In this document: in pieces, positions 1 to 8,101 of the stretch
Position numbering within the stretch: the stretch's first letter is position 1
How the letters are laid out: each line of letters starts with the position of its first letter
Position numbers and translations under genes: made by a program
Virus record (IMG/VR): IMGVR_UViG_3300032240_001333
Coordinates: 17,265-81,264 of that record
Direction: 5' to 3' (one strand)
Source of the DNA: a virus
Length of the DNA: 64,000 bases
The notes under the pieces: model-generated
Databases searched by the model: none
Told to the model about the DNA's origin: nothing
What the model saw: the letters and a program-made list of their open reading frames with translations, nothing else

Positions 1-212
1 CTTTAGATATTAAAGTAAATAATTTAATTAGCGATCATCTATTGTTAAACTCTTCAGATAATGCTAAACTATATAAGTTCCACTGTTATGGTGGAGAAAA
101 TTGGCGGATATTTCATTTTATTGATGTTAAGCATATTTACGGTAGTCAAAAATGGAATGACGGAAATTATATTCAATGGATTGAAGATCCATTAGTTAGG
201 GGTACAAGATAA
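1..212 (+). CDS. 3' end of an unidentified phage protein (partial)
   Basis: An open frame runs in from the left edge and stops at 210-212, giving about 69 residues. The last part is rich in aromatic and charged residues (for example HCYGGENWRIFHFIDVKH). I recognise no family. The stop overlaps the next start codon (TAATG), so it is probably co-transcribed and translationally coupled with the downstream gene. The start lies outside the window. Confidence 0.75.
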   Translation, partial: LDIKVNNLISDHLLLNSSDNAKLYKFHCYGGENWRIFHFIDVKHIYGSQKWNDGNYIQWIEDPLVRGTR

Positions 213-535
213 TGCCAAAACCAGTATTTAAAGACAGTAAGCAATTTATATATGATGAATTATATATGCATTCATTATCAGCACCTTCTGGAATTAAAAT
301 ATTAAATGCATGTGTGGATGTGGCTCAAATGCTTATTGAAAAAAATATATCATATGGAGATTCAGCTTTGTCCCCAATTAGATTATTTTCAACAGCGGAT
401 AATATAGAACAATTAAAAGTAAGAATAGATGATAAATTAAATAGGGTTAAAAATGCCCAAGGATTCCCAGGAGATAATGATATAGATGACCTAATTGGTT
501 ATTTAATATTGTATAAAATAGCCAAATCTAATTGA
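212..535 (+). CDS. Nmad1/DUF1599-like protein
   Basis: The 107-residue product has the pattern typical of the DUF1599 / nucleotide-modification-associated domain 1 family: a KNISYGDSAL motif near residues 44-53, then RIDDKLNRVKN (about 71-81), then an acidic DDLIGYLILYKIAK helix at the C-terminus. In phages such domains are associated with nucleotide metabolism or base modification; the exact reaction is not known. The start codon overlaps the stop of the preceding gene. No RNA secondary signal or terminator is visible before the next promoter. Confidence 0.6.
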   Translation: MPKPVFKDSKQFIYDELYMHSLSAPSGIKILNACVDVAQMLIEKNISYGDSALSPIRLFSTADNIEQLKVRIDDKLNRVKNAQGFPGDNDIDDLIGYLILYKIAKSN

Positions 536-560
536 CATTTTAGTCAACTAGAATTATAAT
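532..560 (+). promoter_or_regulatory. Sigma70-type promoter, leaderless, for the terminase operon
   Basis: Consensus TTGACA at 532-537, a 17-bp spacer, and TATAAT at 555-560. The next ATG is at 569, so the transcript starts at or within 2 nt of the start codon. The -35 box overlaps the stop codon of the upstream gene. Confidence 0.8.
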
Positions 561-568
561 TCATATAT

Positions 569-1111
569 ATGGAAATTGAATTATCTGATCATTTTGATCG
601 TATGAATAAAGTTGTTGCCGAACTTTTAAAAGGCAATAATCCGACCCAGATTGCCTCTCTAACGGGCTTTAAACGATCTGACGTAGTAGAACTTATAGAT
701 GAGTGGAAAGCGGTCGTATACAACGATACAAGTTCTAAAGAACGGGCTAAAGAGGCTATTTCAGGAGCAGATCAACATTACTCAATGCTAATTAAAGAAG
801 CATGGAAAACTGTAGAAGATGCTGATCAAGCAGGTCAATTAAATGTTAAAGCTAATGCTCTTAAATTAATTTCAGATATTGAAACAAAAAGAATTACCAT
901 GCTTAAAGAAGTAGGCGTATTAGATAATGCTGAAATTGCAGCACAAATTGCTGAAACTGAACATAAGCAAGATATATTAGTTAAAATATTAAAAGAAGTA
1001 ACTGCTACATGTCCTAAATGTAAAATGGATGTTGCTAAAAGATTATCTCAAATTACGGGTATTGTTGAACCAATTATTATTCAAGAGGAAAAAATAGAAG
1101 ATGTTCAATAA
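569..1111 (+). CDS. Putative terminase small subunit
   Basis: 180 residues. Residues about 20-50 (NPTQIASLTGFKRSDVVELIDEW) look like a helix-turn-helix DNA-binding segment, followed by a long helical region and a late CPKCKMDV motif. This arrangement, and its position one gene before the large terminase subunit, fit TerS, which recognises phage DNA for packaging. It starts without a Shine-Dalgarno site directly behind a consensus promoter. Its 3' end overlaps the next gene by 11 nt. The late Cys pair is an unusual addition. The family call rests on the HTH and synteny. Confidence 0.65.
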   Translation: MEIELSDHFDRMNKVVAELLKGNNPTQIASLTGFKRSDVVELIDEWKAVVYNDTSSKERAKEAISGADQHYSMLIKEAWKTVEDADQAGQLNVKANALKLISDIETKRITMLKEVGVLDNAEIAAQIAETEHKQDILVKILKEVTATCPKCKMDVAKRLSQITGIVEPIIIQEEKIEDVQ

Positions 1112-1739
1112 AAATGGATTTAAAACAATTGGTGATAATATTTATGTATATAATAATTTTGTTACAGAGCAAGAATGCAATCAGATACTTTCTTTAATTA
1201 AAACATTTCAAGAAGATAAATGGATGGGTAGATTTTCTATTGATGGTGAAGGTCATAAGTGGTATGATTTTAGTGTTGATTTATTAGTTCCAATAAAAAA
1301 AAGAATTGAAAATATTCTTGATGATAAAATATATTTAGGTGACAATTTAAGCATAATAAGAATGTTAAAAGGACAGTCTTGGGGACTGCATTCAGATGAT
1401 CATGATTACAAAGAAATAGTAAAAGCTAGTAAAAATTTAAAAGAAGGCGAAGAATTTGAGTTAAGACAAAATATTGTTATGGGTCTTATACTTTATTTTA
1501 ATGAATTTGAGGGTGGAGATCTATACTATCCTATTCAAAATGTAGGCTACCAGCCTAAAAAGGGAGATCTTGTAATCCACGGACCAGATAAAAATTGTCA
1601 ACATAAAGTAAATAAATTAATTAGTGATGTTAGATATTCTCACTCAAATCATCTGTATGAAATTATTAAAGTGCCAAAAGGAACACCTGGAGAACCAGCT
1701 CATTATTTTAATGAAAGTGATATAGATAATGTCATTTGA
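1101..1739 (+). CDS. 2OG-Fe(II) oxygenase (prolyl-4-hydroxylase-like fold)
   Basis: 212 residues with the double-stranded beta-helix signature: HxD iron ligands in GLHSDDHD (H97, D99), a LYFNEFEGGDLYYP core strand, a KKGDLVIHGP turn, distal His H168 (NCQHKV) and the 2-oxoglutarate-binding Arg R178 (SDVRYS). Family members use O2, Fe(II) and 2-oxoglutarate to hydroxylate protein side chains or other substrates; the substrate here is unknown. It is inserted between the two terminase genes with overlaps on both sides, so it is made together with the packaging proteins. An insert of about 20 charged residues follows the HxD motif. Confidence 0.88.
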   Translation: MFNKNGFKTIGDNIYVYNNFVTEQECNQILSLIKTFQEDKWMGRFSIDGEGHKWYDFSVDLLVPIKKRIENILDDKIYLGDNLSIIRMLKGQSWGLHSDDHDYKEIVKASKNLKEGEEFELRQNIVMGLILYFNEFEGGDLYYPIQNVGYQPKKGDLVIHGPDKNCQHKVNKLISDVRYSHSNHLYEIIKVPKGTPGEPAHYFNESDIDNVI

Positions 1740-3528
1740 TTTTGCAGATATAATAGATATTTTAGATAATGAAGAATTTGAAGAGCGCCCAGTAGATTTA
1801 AGAACATTCGTTACCAGTCCAGAATATCTTGGGCTACCACCACTTTCAGAGCATCAATATACATTAATTGAAAAATCATCTCAAATTTATAAAGAGTCTA
1901 CTTTAATTAAGTTATTTGGTGAAGACGAAGGCAGACGTATATTTAAACAAACTGCTAATGAAGTTATCGCACAATTAGGTAAAGGTTCTGGAAAAGATTA
2001 TTCATCTACTATTGCTGTAGCATATATTGTATATTTGCTGTTATGTCTTAAGGATCCTGCATTATATTATGGAAAACCACCAGGAGATGCAATTGATATT
2101 TTAAATATTGCTATTAACGCACAGCAGGCAAATAATGTTTTTTTTAAAGGGTTTAAAACACGCATTGAAAAGTCACCATGGTTTGTTGGAAAATATACAG
2201 ATAAAGCTTCCGAAATGAAGTTTGATAAATCTATTACAGTTCATTCTGGTCACTCTGAACGTGAAGCATGGGAAGGCTATAACGTTATTATTGTTATTCT
2301 TGACGAAATATCTGGTTTCGCTACAGAAAATACAACTGGTCATGATCAAGCAAAAACTGCTGACGCTATATATGATATGTATCGTGCATCGGTAGATTCT
2401 CGTTTCCCAGATTTTGGTAAAGTTATTTTGCTTTCATTTCCTCGTTTTAAAAATGATCCAATTCAAAAGTTTTATGATTCAGTAATTGCAGAAAAAGAAA
2501 CAATTACTAGAAGCCATAGATTTAAAATGGATTTAGATTTACCTGATGGAACGGAAGGTAATGAGTTTGATATTGAATGGGAAGAAGATCATATAATATC
2601 TTATTCTATTCCTAAAGTATATGCATTAAGAAGGCCAACATGGGAGATCAATCCCACAAGAAGCATTGAAGATTTTAAAGTAGCTTTTTATAAAAACTCT
2701 ATGGATGCTTTAGGTAGATTTGCTTGCATGCCACCAGAAGCCATAGATGCATTTTTTAAATCAAGAGAAAAAATTGAAATAGCTTTTAATAATACAGCAT
2801 TAGCAATTGATCAATTTGGAAGATTTGAAAACTGGTTTGCCCCAGACCCAGATAAAGATTATTTTATACATGTAGACTTAGCACAAAAACATGACCATTG
2901 TGCAGTATCTTTAGCACATGTACAAAAATGGGTTAATGTGAAGTTAACGGATACATACTCACAACCAGCACCAATTGTAGAAGTTGATGCAGTAAGATAT
3001 TGGACACCAACAGCAGATAAATCTGTAGATTTTACTGAGGTTAAAGATTATATATTATCTTTAAGAACAAAAGGATTTAAAATAAAAGTTTGTACATTTG
3101 ACCGATGGAACTCTCATGACATGATGCAACAACTAAAACAATATGGCATCAATACAGAGATTCTGTCGGTCGCTAAAAAACATTATGATGATATGGCAAT
3201 GGTCGTTTTAGAAGAAAGATTAAAAGGTCCACATATTCCATTATTAATAGATGAACTTTTACAATTAAAAATTATGAGAGATAGGGTTGACCACCCAAGA
3301 AAAGGTTCTAAAGACTTAGCAGATGCTGTTTGTGGATCAATATATAATGCTATTAGTAAAACAAGATTTGAGTCAAATAATGAAATTAAAATTCATACAT
3401 ACGAATCTATGAGTTTTGATAATGACTTTAACCCAACACAAGAAGAAGAGTTTGTACAAAATATGATCAGGGCACCAAGGATGCCAGATCATTTAGCAGA
3501 ATCCTTAGAAAGAATGACAACGTTATGA
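1729..3528 (+). CDS. Terminase large subunit (packaging ATPase-nuclease)
   Basis: 599 residues, normal for TerL. The ATPase half has a Walker A-like GKGSGKD (residues 84-90) and a Walker B strand VIIVILDE (D192, E193). The C-terminal RNase H-like nuclease half has HVDLAQKHD (D383), then CTFDRW and KDLADAVCG with further acidic ligands. It pumps DNA into the prohead and cuts concatemers. The start overlaps the upstream oxygenase by 11 nt and the stop overlaps the next start. No portal gene follows, which is unusual and shows that the packaging and capsid genes are separated here. Confidence 0.92.
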   Translation: MSFDFADIIDILDNEEFEERPVDLRTFVTSPEYLGLPPLSEHQYTLIEKSSQIYKESTLIKLFGEDEGRRIFKQTANEVIAQLGKGSGKDYSSTIAVAYIVYLLLCLKDPALYYGKPPGDAIDILNIAINAQQANNVFFKGFKTRIEKSPWFVGKYTDKASEMKFDKSITVHSGHSEREAWEGYNVIIVILDEISGFATENTTGHDQAKTADAIYDMYRASVDSRFPDFGKVILLSFPRFKNDPIQKFYDSVIAEKETITRSHRFKMDLDLPDGTEGNEFDIEWEEDHIISYSIPKVYALRRPTWEINPTRSIEDFKVAFYKNSMDALGRFACMPPEAIDAFFKSREKIEIAFNNTALAIDQFGRFENWFAPDPDKDYFIHVDLAQKHDHCAVSLAHVQKWVNVKLTDTYSQPAPIVEVDAVRYWTPTADKSVDFTEVKDYILSLRTKGFKIKVCTFDRWNSHDMMQQLKQYGINTEILSVAKKHYDDMAMVVLEERLKGPHIPLLIDELLQLKIMRDRVDHPRKGSKDLADAVCGSIYNAISKTRFESNNEIKIHTYESMSFDNDFNPTQEEEFVQNMIRAPRMPDHLAESLERMTTL

Positions 3529-3770
3529 GTGAATATCAAGAAAAAGCAAAAGAATGTAAATGTTGTGGAAAACATGTACCACTTCCAACTGTATTAAAAG
3601 AGTATAATGGAATTATGGTATGCCCAACTACATTTTCAAACATTACAGAATATACTAGAATATGGAATAGTTTAGGACATAGACCAGCTGGAAATATTAG
3701 AAAACATTTTTCAGAGTATGTTCAGCAAATAGTTGAAAGATCAATGACGGAGGCAAAAAATGATATCTAG
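3525..3770 (+). CDS. Small zinc-finger protein
   Basis: 81 residues. It begins with a CKCCGKHVPLP cysteine cluster, with another Cys in VMVCPT-like context (GIMVCPTTF), consistent with a treble-clef or zinc-ribbon fold. The rest (RIWNSLGHRPAGNIRKHFSEYVQQIVE) is helical and basic. No specific family is recognised. It overlaps the terminase stop by 4 nt and the next oxygenase by 11 nt. Confidence 0.7.
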   Translation: MSEYQEKAKECKCCGKHVPLPTVLKEYNGIMVCPTTFSNITEYTRIWNSLGHRPAGNIRKHFSEYVQQIVERSMTEAKNDI

Positions 3771-4404
3771 TTTTATTGAAAATAATTATCAAGTTAAAGA
3801 ATTTATGGATCAGGTATTTATTGTAGAGAACTTTATAACTGAAGAAGAGCAAAATTTTTTAATGAATTTAGCCGAAACAAGCACTCAAAAAGATTGGGAA
3901 AAAGAATATACTAAAAATTTAAAAAATTTTTGTATGGAAAAGTTTGGCAGAGATGATGTCGATAATTTAGTTAAAGAAGGTAAATTTGAAATAACTGAAA
4001 ATTGGTCCGATAAAATTATTGCAATACATCAAACTACTGCATCTAAAAATATTACATCTAGATTAAAAGATGTTTTAAAAACATATGAACATTTAGATAT
4101 AAGGGGTTTTGGAAGCGTACAAAGACAAACAGAAGGTATTCCTTTAAAAGCACATACTGACATACATACAGATCCATCCATTCAATATGCATCAATTATT
4201 TATTTAAATGATGACTATAATGGTGGAGAATTTTATTTTGTAAATAAAGATTTTGAAATAAAACCACCAGCTAGATCTTTATTAATTTTTCCAGGAACTG
4301 ATGAATTTGAACATGGAGTAAATTCACCACAAGCTGGACCAATTAGGTATGTATTGCCTGGATTTATTCATACAAAAGGTTTCTACGAAAATAATAAATT
4401 TTAA
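3760..4404 (+). CDS. 2OG-Fe(II) oxygenase
   Basis: 214 residues. Iron ligands are H132 and D134 (KAHTDIH) and H185 (EFEHGV); R196 (PIRYVLPGF) should bind 2-oxoglutarate. The segment IIYLNDDYNGGEFYF is the family core. It is the last gene before a promoter and the Met tRNA. A second possible start, M16, would leave the typical N-terminus MDQVFIVENFI; the GGAGG at about 3750 supports the first ATG. Confidence 0.88.
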   Translation: MISSFIENNYQVKEFMDQVFIVENFITEEEQNFLMNLAETSTQKDWEKEYTKNLKNFCMEKFGRDDVDNLVKEGKFEITENWSDKIIAIHQTTASKNITSRLKDVLKTYEHLDIRGFGSVQRQTEGIPLKAHTDIHTDPSIQYASIIYLNDDYNGGEFYFVNKDFEIKPPARSLLIFPGTDEFEHGVNSPQAGPIRYVLPGFIHTKGFYENNKF

Positions 4405-4409
4405 TATTA

Positions 4410-4438
4410 TTGACTGTTGTATATTTAATATATATAAT
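4410..4438 (+). promoter_or_regulatory. Sigma70-type promoter for tRNA-Met and downstream genes
   Basis: TTGACT at 4410-4415, 17-bp spacer, TATAAT at 4433-4438. The predicted transcript start lies a few bases before the tRNA at 4452. Confidence 0.8.
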
Positions 4439-4451
4439 GATATTATTATGA

Positions 4452-4525
4452 GCAACAGTAGCTTAGTTGGTTAAAGCCCCGAACTCATAATTCGGTAATC
4501 GTAGGTTCAAGTCCTACCTGTTGCA
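4452..4525 (+). tRNA. tRNA-Met (anticodon CAT), elongator type or Ile2
   Basis: A full cloverleaf folds: acceptor stem GCAACAG/CTGTTGC, D arm GCTT/AAGC, anticodon stem CCGAA/TTCGG with loop CTCATAA (anticodon 4486-4488), T arm GTAGG/CCTAC with TTCAAGT loop, discriminator A. The G1-C72 pair argues against an initiator tRNA. CAT could also be tRNA-Ile2 after lysidine modification. CCA is not encoded. Confidence 0.92.
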
Positions 4526-4537
4526 CAAGGAGATATT

Positions 4538-4828
4538 ATGGATAGTTATGATGAAAGATTAGCATACTATATTGAAATAGGTGCAATAGATCCTGTAGGA
4601 TTAGACAAAGACGGAGAAGTAATATTTCAAGTTACAGAAAAGGCAAAAGATTTAATACCAGAAATATGGGAAGCCCATACTCAATATGTTGATGAAATTT
4701 TAATTGATTTATTTGAAAAAGACCTTATATCTGTAGAGTACAATGAAAATTTAGAGGCAAATATTAGTTTAACAGATGAAGCAAGAAAAATAATACAAGA
4801 AAAAGGAATTATTGACCTAGAAGAATAG
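4538..4828 (+). CDS. Small hypothetical protein, possibly winged-helix
   Basis: 96 acidic residues, mostly predicted helix with two short beta segments (GEVIFQVTEKAKDLI and ANISLTDEARKII), a duplicated strand-then-helix pattern reminiscent of winged-helix proteins. No cysteines or membrane segment. An AAGGAG site directly after the tRNA sets the start. It is probably co-transcribed with the tRNA. Confidence 0.7.
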   Translation: MDSYDERLAYYIEIGAIDPVGLDKDGEVIFQVTEKAKDLIPEIWEAHTQYVDEILIDLFEKDLISVEYNENLEANISLTDEARKIIQEKGIIDLEE

Positions 4829-4863
4829 GTCTTTTAGGCAACTGGGGATGGTATACTAAGATC

Positions 4864-5313
4864 ATGGAAGAATTAATTTACAGACTAAGACAATGGCAGG
4901 CAAATTCTCTTGTCCTGTATTCAACTGCACATGGATTCCACTGGAATGTTGAAGGTGCATTATTTACACAGTATCATGAATTTTTTGAAAAAATTTATAC
5001 CGATGTTTTTGAATCAATTGATACAATTGCTGAATGGCAACGTAAGTTTCAAAGTCCAGCTCCATTCACATTACAACAATTTACATCTTTAAATACATAT
5101 GGAGATATTCCAACAGGTTATACATCTCCACTTGTAATGTCAGAAGCATTATTACTTATGATTGAAAAAATGATTGAAGATGTAAAATCTTTATTTGATA
5201 TTGCCACCGCCAATAGAGAACAGGGGTTAGCAAATTTTGCTGCTGATCGTCAAGATAAACTAGAGTTTTGGGCATGGTGGTTACGCTCAAGTATTAAATC
5301 AACAATTAACTAG
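4864..5313 (+). CDS. Dps-like ferritin
   Basis: 149 residues of four-helix-bundle type, close to normal Dps length. The ferroxidase residues have the same spacing as in bacterial Dps: H26 (GFHWNVEG), H38, E42, D53 and E57 (SIDTIAEW). Dps proteins assemble into 12-mers that oxidise and store iron and protect DNA. Here it could supply or buffer iron for the many Fe(II) oxygenases (inference). It is leaderless: extended -10 TGG-TATACT at 4849-4857 ends six bases before the ATG. The long basic DNA-binding N-terminus of E. coli Dps is missing. Confidence 0.78.
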   Translation: MEELIYRLRQWQANSLVLYSTAHGFHWNVEGALFTQYHEFFEKIYTDVFESIDTIAEWQRKFQSPAPFTLQQFTSLNTYGDIPTGYTSPLVMSEALLLMIEKMIEDVKSLFDIATANREQGLANFAADRQDKLEFWAWWLRSSIKSTIN

Positions 5314-5321
5314 GAGTTAAT

Positions 5322-5504
5322 ATGCCATACAATATCAAGCAAGGCGCAGCAGGATGTAAAGGCTGGGCAGTAGTAAATGATAAAGGTGAACTAAAAGGTT
5401 GCCATCCAAGTAAATCAAGAGCATTAGCACATCAAAGAGCCTTATACGCAGCAACTGCAAATGAACAAAAAATGGCTGAACAAAAAAAGAAACGTATATT
5501 GTAA
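5322..5504 (+). CDS. Small basic phage protein with GCHPSKSRALAHQRAL motif
   Basis: 60 residues. The motif CKGWAVVNDKGELKGCHPS followed by a basic helix resembles a short module often seen as a free protein or as an appendage of head proteins in phages of actinobacteria; its function is unknown to me. An RBS (AGGAG) precedes the ATG, 9 nt after the Dps stop. The tail is Lys-rich. Confidence 0.7.
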   Translation: MPYNIKQGAAGCKGWAVVNDKGELKGCHPSKSRALAHQRALYAATANEQKMAEQKKKRIL

Positions 5505-5530
5505 AAAAATAAAGTATTTGATATACTTAT

Positions 5531-5559
5531 ATACGGACCGCTCAAATGAGGGTCCGTAT
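5531..5559 (+). terminator. Hairpin before hsp20: terminator or 5' mRNA hairpin
   Basis: Stem ATACGGACC (5531-5539) pairs with GGTCCGTAT (5551-5559). Only an AT-rich, not U-only, tail follows. A possible -10 box TATACT lies at 5522-5527, so the hairpin may instead form the very 5' end of the hsp20 mRNA and stabilise it. Confidence 0.5.
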
Positions 5560-5589
5560 ATTAATTTATTCGCTTGAAGGAGGAATAAA

Positions 5590-5997
5590 ATGGTAACAAA
5601 ACTTGCTATGGATCTTTTTAATGATCCATTTTTTATTGGGTGGGATACAAATTTTGCAAAAATGCAATCTTCAAATTCTAACTATCCAATTTATGATTTA
5701 GTTAAATTCGATAACGGTTCCTACGGAATTAGTCTGGCAGTTGCTGGATTTGAACGTAGTGATATTAAAGTATATGTTGAAAATAATACTTTAGTTATTG
5801 AAGGTGAACTTCATGGAGAACACTGGGATGGTGAATATATTCATGAGGGCATTGCTAAAAGAAACTTTCAAAGATCATTCTCATTAGGAGAATATATGGA
5901 AGTTACTGAAGCTGAAATGAAAGATGGAATGCTCTATATATCAATTGATAAGAATGTTCCAGAAGCAAAAAAGCCAAAGACTATTAAAATAAAATAA
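5590..5997 (+). CDS. Small heat-shock protein, Hsp20/alpha-crystallin family
   Basis: 135 residues with a complete alpha-crystallin domain from about residue 35: the strands YGISLAVAGFERSDIKVYVENNTLVIEG and a final DGMLYISIDKNVPEAKKPKTIKIK, similar to IbpA/IbpB. Such chaperones hold unfolded proteins in large oligomers. They occur in some tailed phages, where a role in scaffold or tail-fibre folding has been suggested. A strong GAAGGAGG site precedes the ATG. The C-terminal I-x-I-type motif (TIKIK) needed for oligomer contacts is present. Confidence 0.88.
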   Translation: MVTKLAMDLFNDPFFIGWDTNFAKMQSSNSNYPIYDLVKFDNGSYGISLAVAGFERSDIKVYVENNTLVIEGELHGEHWDGEYIHEGIAKRNFQRSFSLGEYMEVTEAEMKDGMLYISIDKNVPEAKKPKTIKIK

Positions 5998-6004
5998 ACA
6001 ATAG

Positions 6005-6110
6005 TATAATATAAGTCTGCATCCCGTCACTGGGAAGTCGCAGGCTATTCGGGTCGCTACCCGAAGGATACACCTGAGCATGTGTATAAACTGCTCCTTA
6101 ACATTAAGGA
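6005..6110 (+). promoter_or_regulatory. Promoter plus structured leader that hides the fmdB-like RBS
   Basis: A -10 box TATAAT lies at 6005-6010. The next 100 nt hold nested hairpins: CTGC/GCAG enclosing TCCC/GGGA, then a strong stem TTCGGGT/ACCCGAA, then TACAC/GTGTA. Finally TCCTTA (6095-6100) pairs with TAAGGA (6105-6110), which is the ribosome-binding site of the gene at 6116. The leader is therefore a candidate cis-acting riboregulator. I cannot match it to a named riboswitch. Confidence 0.55.
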
Positions 6111-6115
6111 TTATT

Positions 6116-6301
6116 ATGCCAACGTATGAGTATAAATGCATGAATAATAAAACTCACACCATTGAAGAACAAAGATCAATAGATGACAGAGATTTACCAA
6201 CCACATGTTCATGTGGATCTGATATGTCAAGAGTTTTAGTTGGTAGCGTAGGTATTCAGTTTAAAGGAACTGGTTTTTACAAAACAGATAATCCTAAGTA
6301 A
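6116..6301 (+). CDS. FmdB-family zinc-ribbon protein
   Basis: 61 residues starting MPTYEYKC, with a CSCGSDMSRVLVG zinc knuckle and the closing GIQFKGTGFYKTD, the standard FmdB/CxxC_CXXC_SSSS layout. The first CxxC pair is reduced to one Cys (KCMNNKTHTIEE), so metal binding may be incomplete. Family members are putative regulators of unknown mechanism. I chose the ATG at 6116 over an upstream in-frame ATG because it gives the canonical N-terminus and follows AAGGA. Confidence 0.85.
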   Translation: MPTYEYKCMNNKTHTIEEQRSIDDRDLPTTCSCGSDMSRVLVGSVGIQFKGTGFYKTDNPK

Positions 6302-6373
6302 CTAAGATTATTTAAATAAAGATACATGATATAATTTCAATGTAACAAAAAGTTTGTTGCATTGGAGACCCAA

Positions 6374-7924
6374 TTGAGTAGAAAGTTAAAACTATTACTA
6401 GTCAGCCTATTATCATTTGGCTGGCTTTTTGCAATTAATACTGAATCATCAAATTCTGTTTGTATTAATACTTCACAGGCTGCAACGATTGCAGCTGCTG
6501 CTACACCTACTGCTCCTGGAGATACTCCAACTGTTACCGTATTAGAAACTTGTGGCGGAGACGACATTTCCTATTCAGTACCAATTACTGCAACGGTAAC
6601 ATTTGATGGTCGTCAATATGATTCTGTATATGCAACGACCAACTCAGTAATTACTTTTGGTGCCCCAGACGGCACCTACTGGCAATATCCTCAGACACCA
6701 TCTATTTCTTTATATAGTATGGACTGGGTTGCTTATCCACGAACTTGTATTGCTCCATGTGTTAGACCATGGGAACATGATGATGAGCATTTTATTATTA
6801 GTTCTAGTGATGGTGGCTTTCAAGTAGATTTATCAGCAAGACCATATTGGATGCAAAATGCTGCTGAAGCAACTAACATTGTTATTACTGCTGCAATAAA
6901 TGCAAATGGAACTGTTGCAATATCTTATGCTGTAAATGGACCTACTTATACAGGTCAAACAAGAACTGGTGTTACATTAAATAATGGAAATGTAGTTACT
7001 CTTGAAGAATATGGTGTTGTACGTGTAGAAACACCTGTTGTTCTTACACCAACAGTGGTTGAAACACCTACAGTAGTTATTGAAACACCAACTGTTATTG
7101 TTGATACTTCGACTTCAACTGTTGATAGTGGTTCTGTAACTGTGGATACTCAAACTTCCCAAACTGATACGTCAACGGCTCCAACAACTCAACCTGTTTC
7201 TCCAACTCCACCAGCGCCAGTTGAACCCGCTCCTGCAATTGAGCCACTTCCTCCTGTAGTGGAACCTGCTCCAGAACCTGCTCCAGTTGTTGAACCTGCG
7301 CCGCAACCAGACCCAGAACCTGCGCCTGCTCCTGCGCCAGAAGAAGCACCCGCTCCTGAGCCTGCTCCAGAGCCTGAACCAATTCCTGAAGTTGCACCTG
7401 AACCTCCTTCTGTTGAAAGTGTAGTAAGTGATGCTATGGCAGATGGAAAATTAACGGATGCTGAAAAAGAAATAATTGCTGATGCGCTTATTGCTGATGC
7501 TCTTGTTAATGGAACAGCCGTTACTGCAGAAGATATAAAAAATGCAGGTCTTACATATGCTGATTTACCACCAGAAACTCCAGTTGAAGTTAGAACTGAT
7601 GCTCATGGAAATGAAGTTATTATTACTGCAGAAGTTGCTGCAAATTTAGAATTAGTACAAGATCCTGGAGCATTATTAAATGCAGTATTTACAAATCCAG
7701 CAGAAGCATTAGCAGCATTAGGTAGTTTGGGTGCAGATATGAGCCCACAAGAAAGAGCAAAAGCAGAAGATATGGTTGTAGCAACAGTAGTTGCAACAGG
7801 AGCAGCAATAAATGCAGTAACAGTAGCTTCAGGACCAAGTACTCCATCAAATAATAGATCATCTAACGGATCATCTGGTGGTACTAATTCTGGAGGTTCA
7901 AGAAGGAGGAACGAAAGATGGTAA
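6374..7924 (+). CDS. Large secreted protein with Pro-Glu-Pro-Ala linker
   Basis: 516 residues. Signal peptide (basic MSRKLK then about 20 hydrophobic residues), then a beta-rich domain (about 50-230) with FDGRQYDSVYATTNSVITF, a Val/Thr-rich stretch, a Pro/Glu/Ala linker (about 275-350) of PAPEPAP type, a helical domain (DGKLTDAEKEIIADALI) and a Ser/Gly tail ending in RRRNERW. This looks like a cell-wall-spanning surface protein of a Gram-positive host rather than a virion core protein. GGAG at 6364-6367 selects the TTG at 6374. It overlaps the lysis cluster's first gene, so it may act at the envelope during lysis or exclusion (inference). Confidence 0.7.
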   Translation: MSRKLKLLLVSLLSFGWLFAINTESSNSVCINTSQAATIAAAATPTAPGDTPTVTVLETCGGDDISYSVPITATVTFDGRQYDSVYATTNSVITFGAPDGTYWQYPQTPSISLYSMDWVAYPRTCIAPCVRPWEHDDEHFIISSSDGGFQVDLSARPYWMQNAAEATNIVITAAINANGTVAISYAVNGPTYTGQTRTGVTLNNGNVVTLEEYGVVRVETPVVLTPTVVETPTVVIETPTVIVDTSTSTVDSGSVTVDTQTSQTDTSTAPTTQPVSPTPPAPVEPAPAIEPLPPVVEPAPEPAPVVEPAPQPDPEPAPAPAPEEAPAPEPAPEPEPIPEVAPEPPSVESVVSDAMADGKLTDAEKEIIADALIADALVNGTAVTAEDIKNAGLTYADLPPETPVEVRTDAHGNEVIITAEVAANLELVQDPGALLNAVFTNPAEALAALGSLGADMSPQERAKAEDMVVATVVATGAAINAVTVASGPSTPSNNRSSNGSSGGTNSGGSRRRNERW

Positions 7925-8088
7925 ATTTCATTAAAGATATGCTAGATCAAGCATGGACTCTATTAGGTATGTTTGTAGCTTGGCTAGTATTAGAAGGAAG
8001 CGCTAAAACCGTTACTGGGTATGCAATTATTCTAACTAGCTTTATTTGGGCTCTTACATACCCTTTACGCACAAAAGACGAAAATTAG
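7918..8088 (+). CDS. Small two-helix membrane protein, holin candidate
   Basis: 56 residues. Two hydrophobic segments (about 12-29 and 34-49) are separated by a short charged turn (EGSAKT) and followed by a charged tail PLRTKDEN. AAGGAGG at 7903-7909 gives a perfect RBS, and the start overlaps the preceding stop (ATGGTAA). Small size, topology and position four genes before the endolysin suggest a class II holin, but membrane proteins of other roles look alike. Confidence 0.65.
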   Translation: MVNFIKDMLDQAWTLLGMFVAWLVLEGSAKTVTGYAIILTSFIWALTYPLRTKDEN

Positions 8089-8101
8089 GTATAATGGGTA
8101 T

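Noticed and set aside
7095-7397. Leftward Gln/Leu-rich frame
   Set aside because: It is the antisense of the Pro-Glu-Pro-Ala linker of the 6374 gene; repeat codons keep that frame open.
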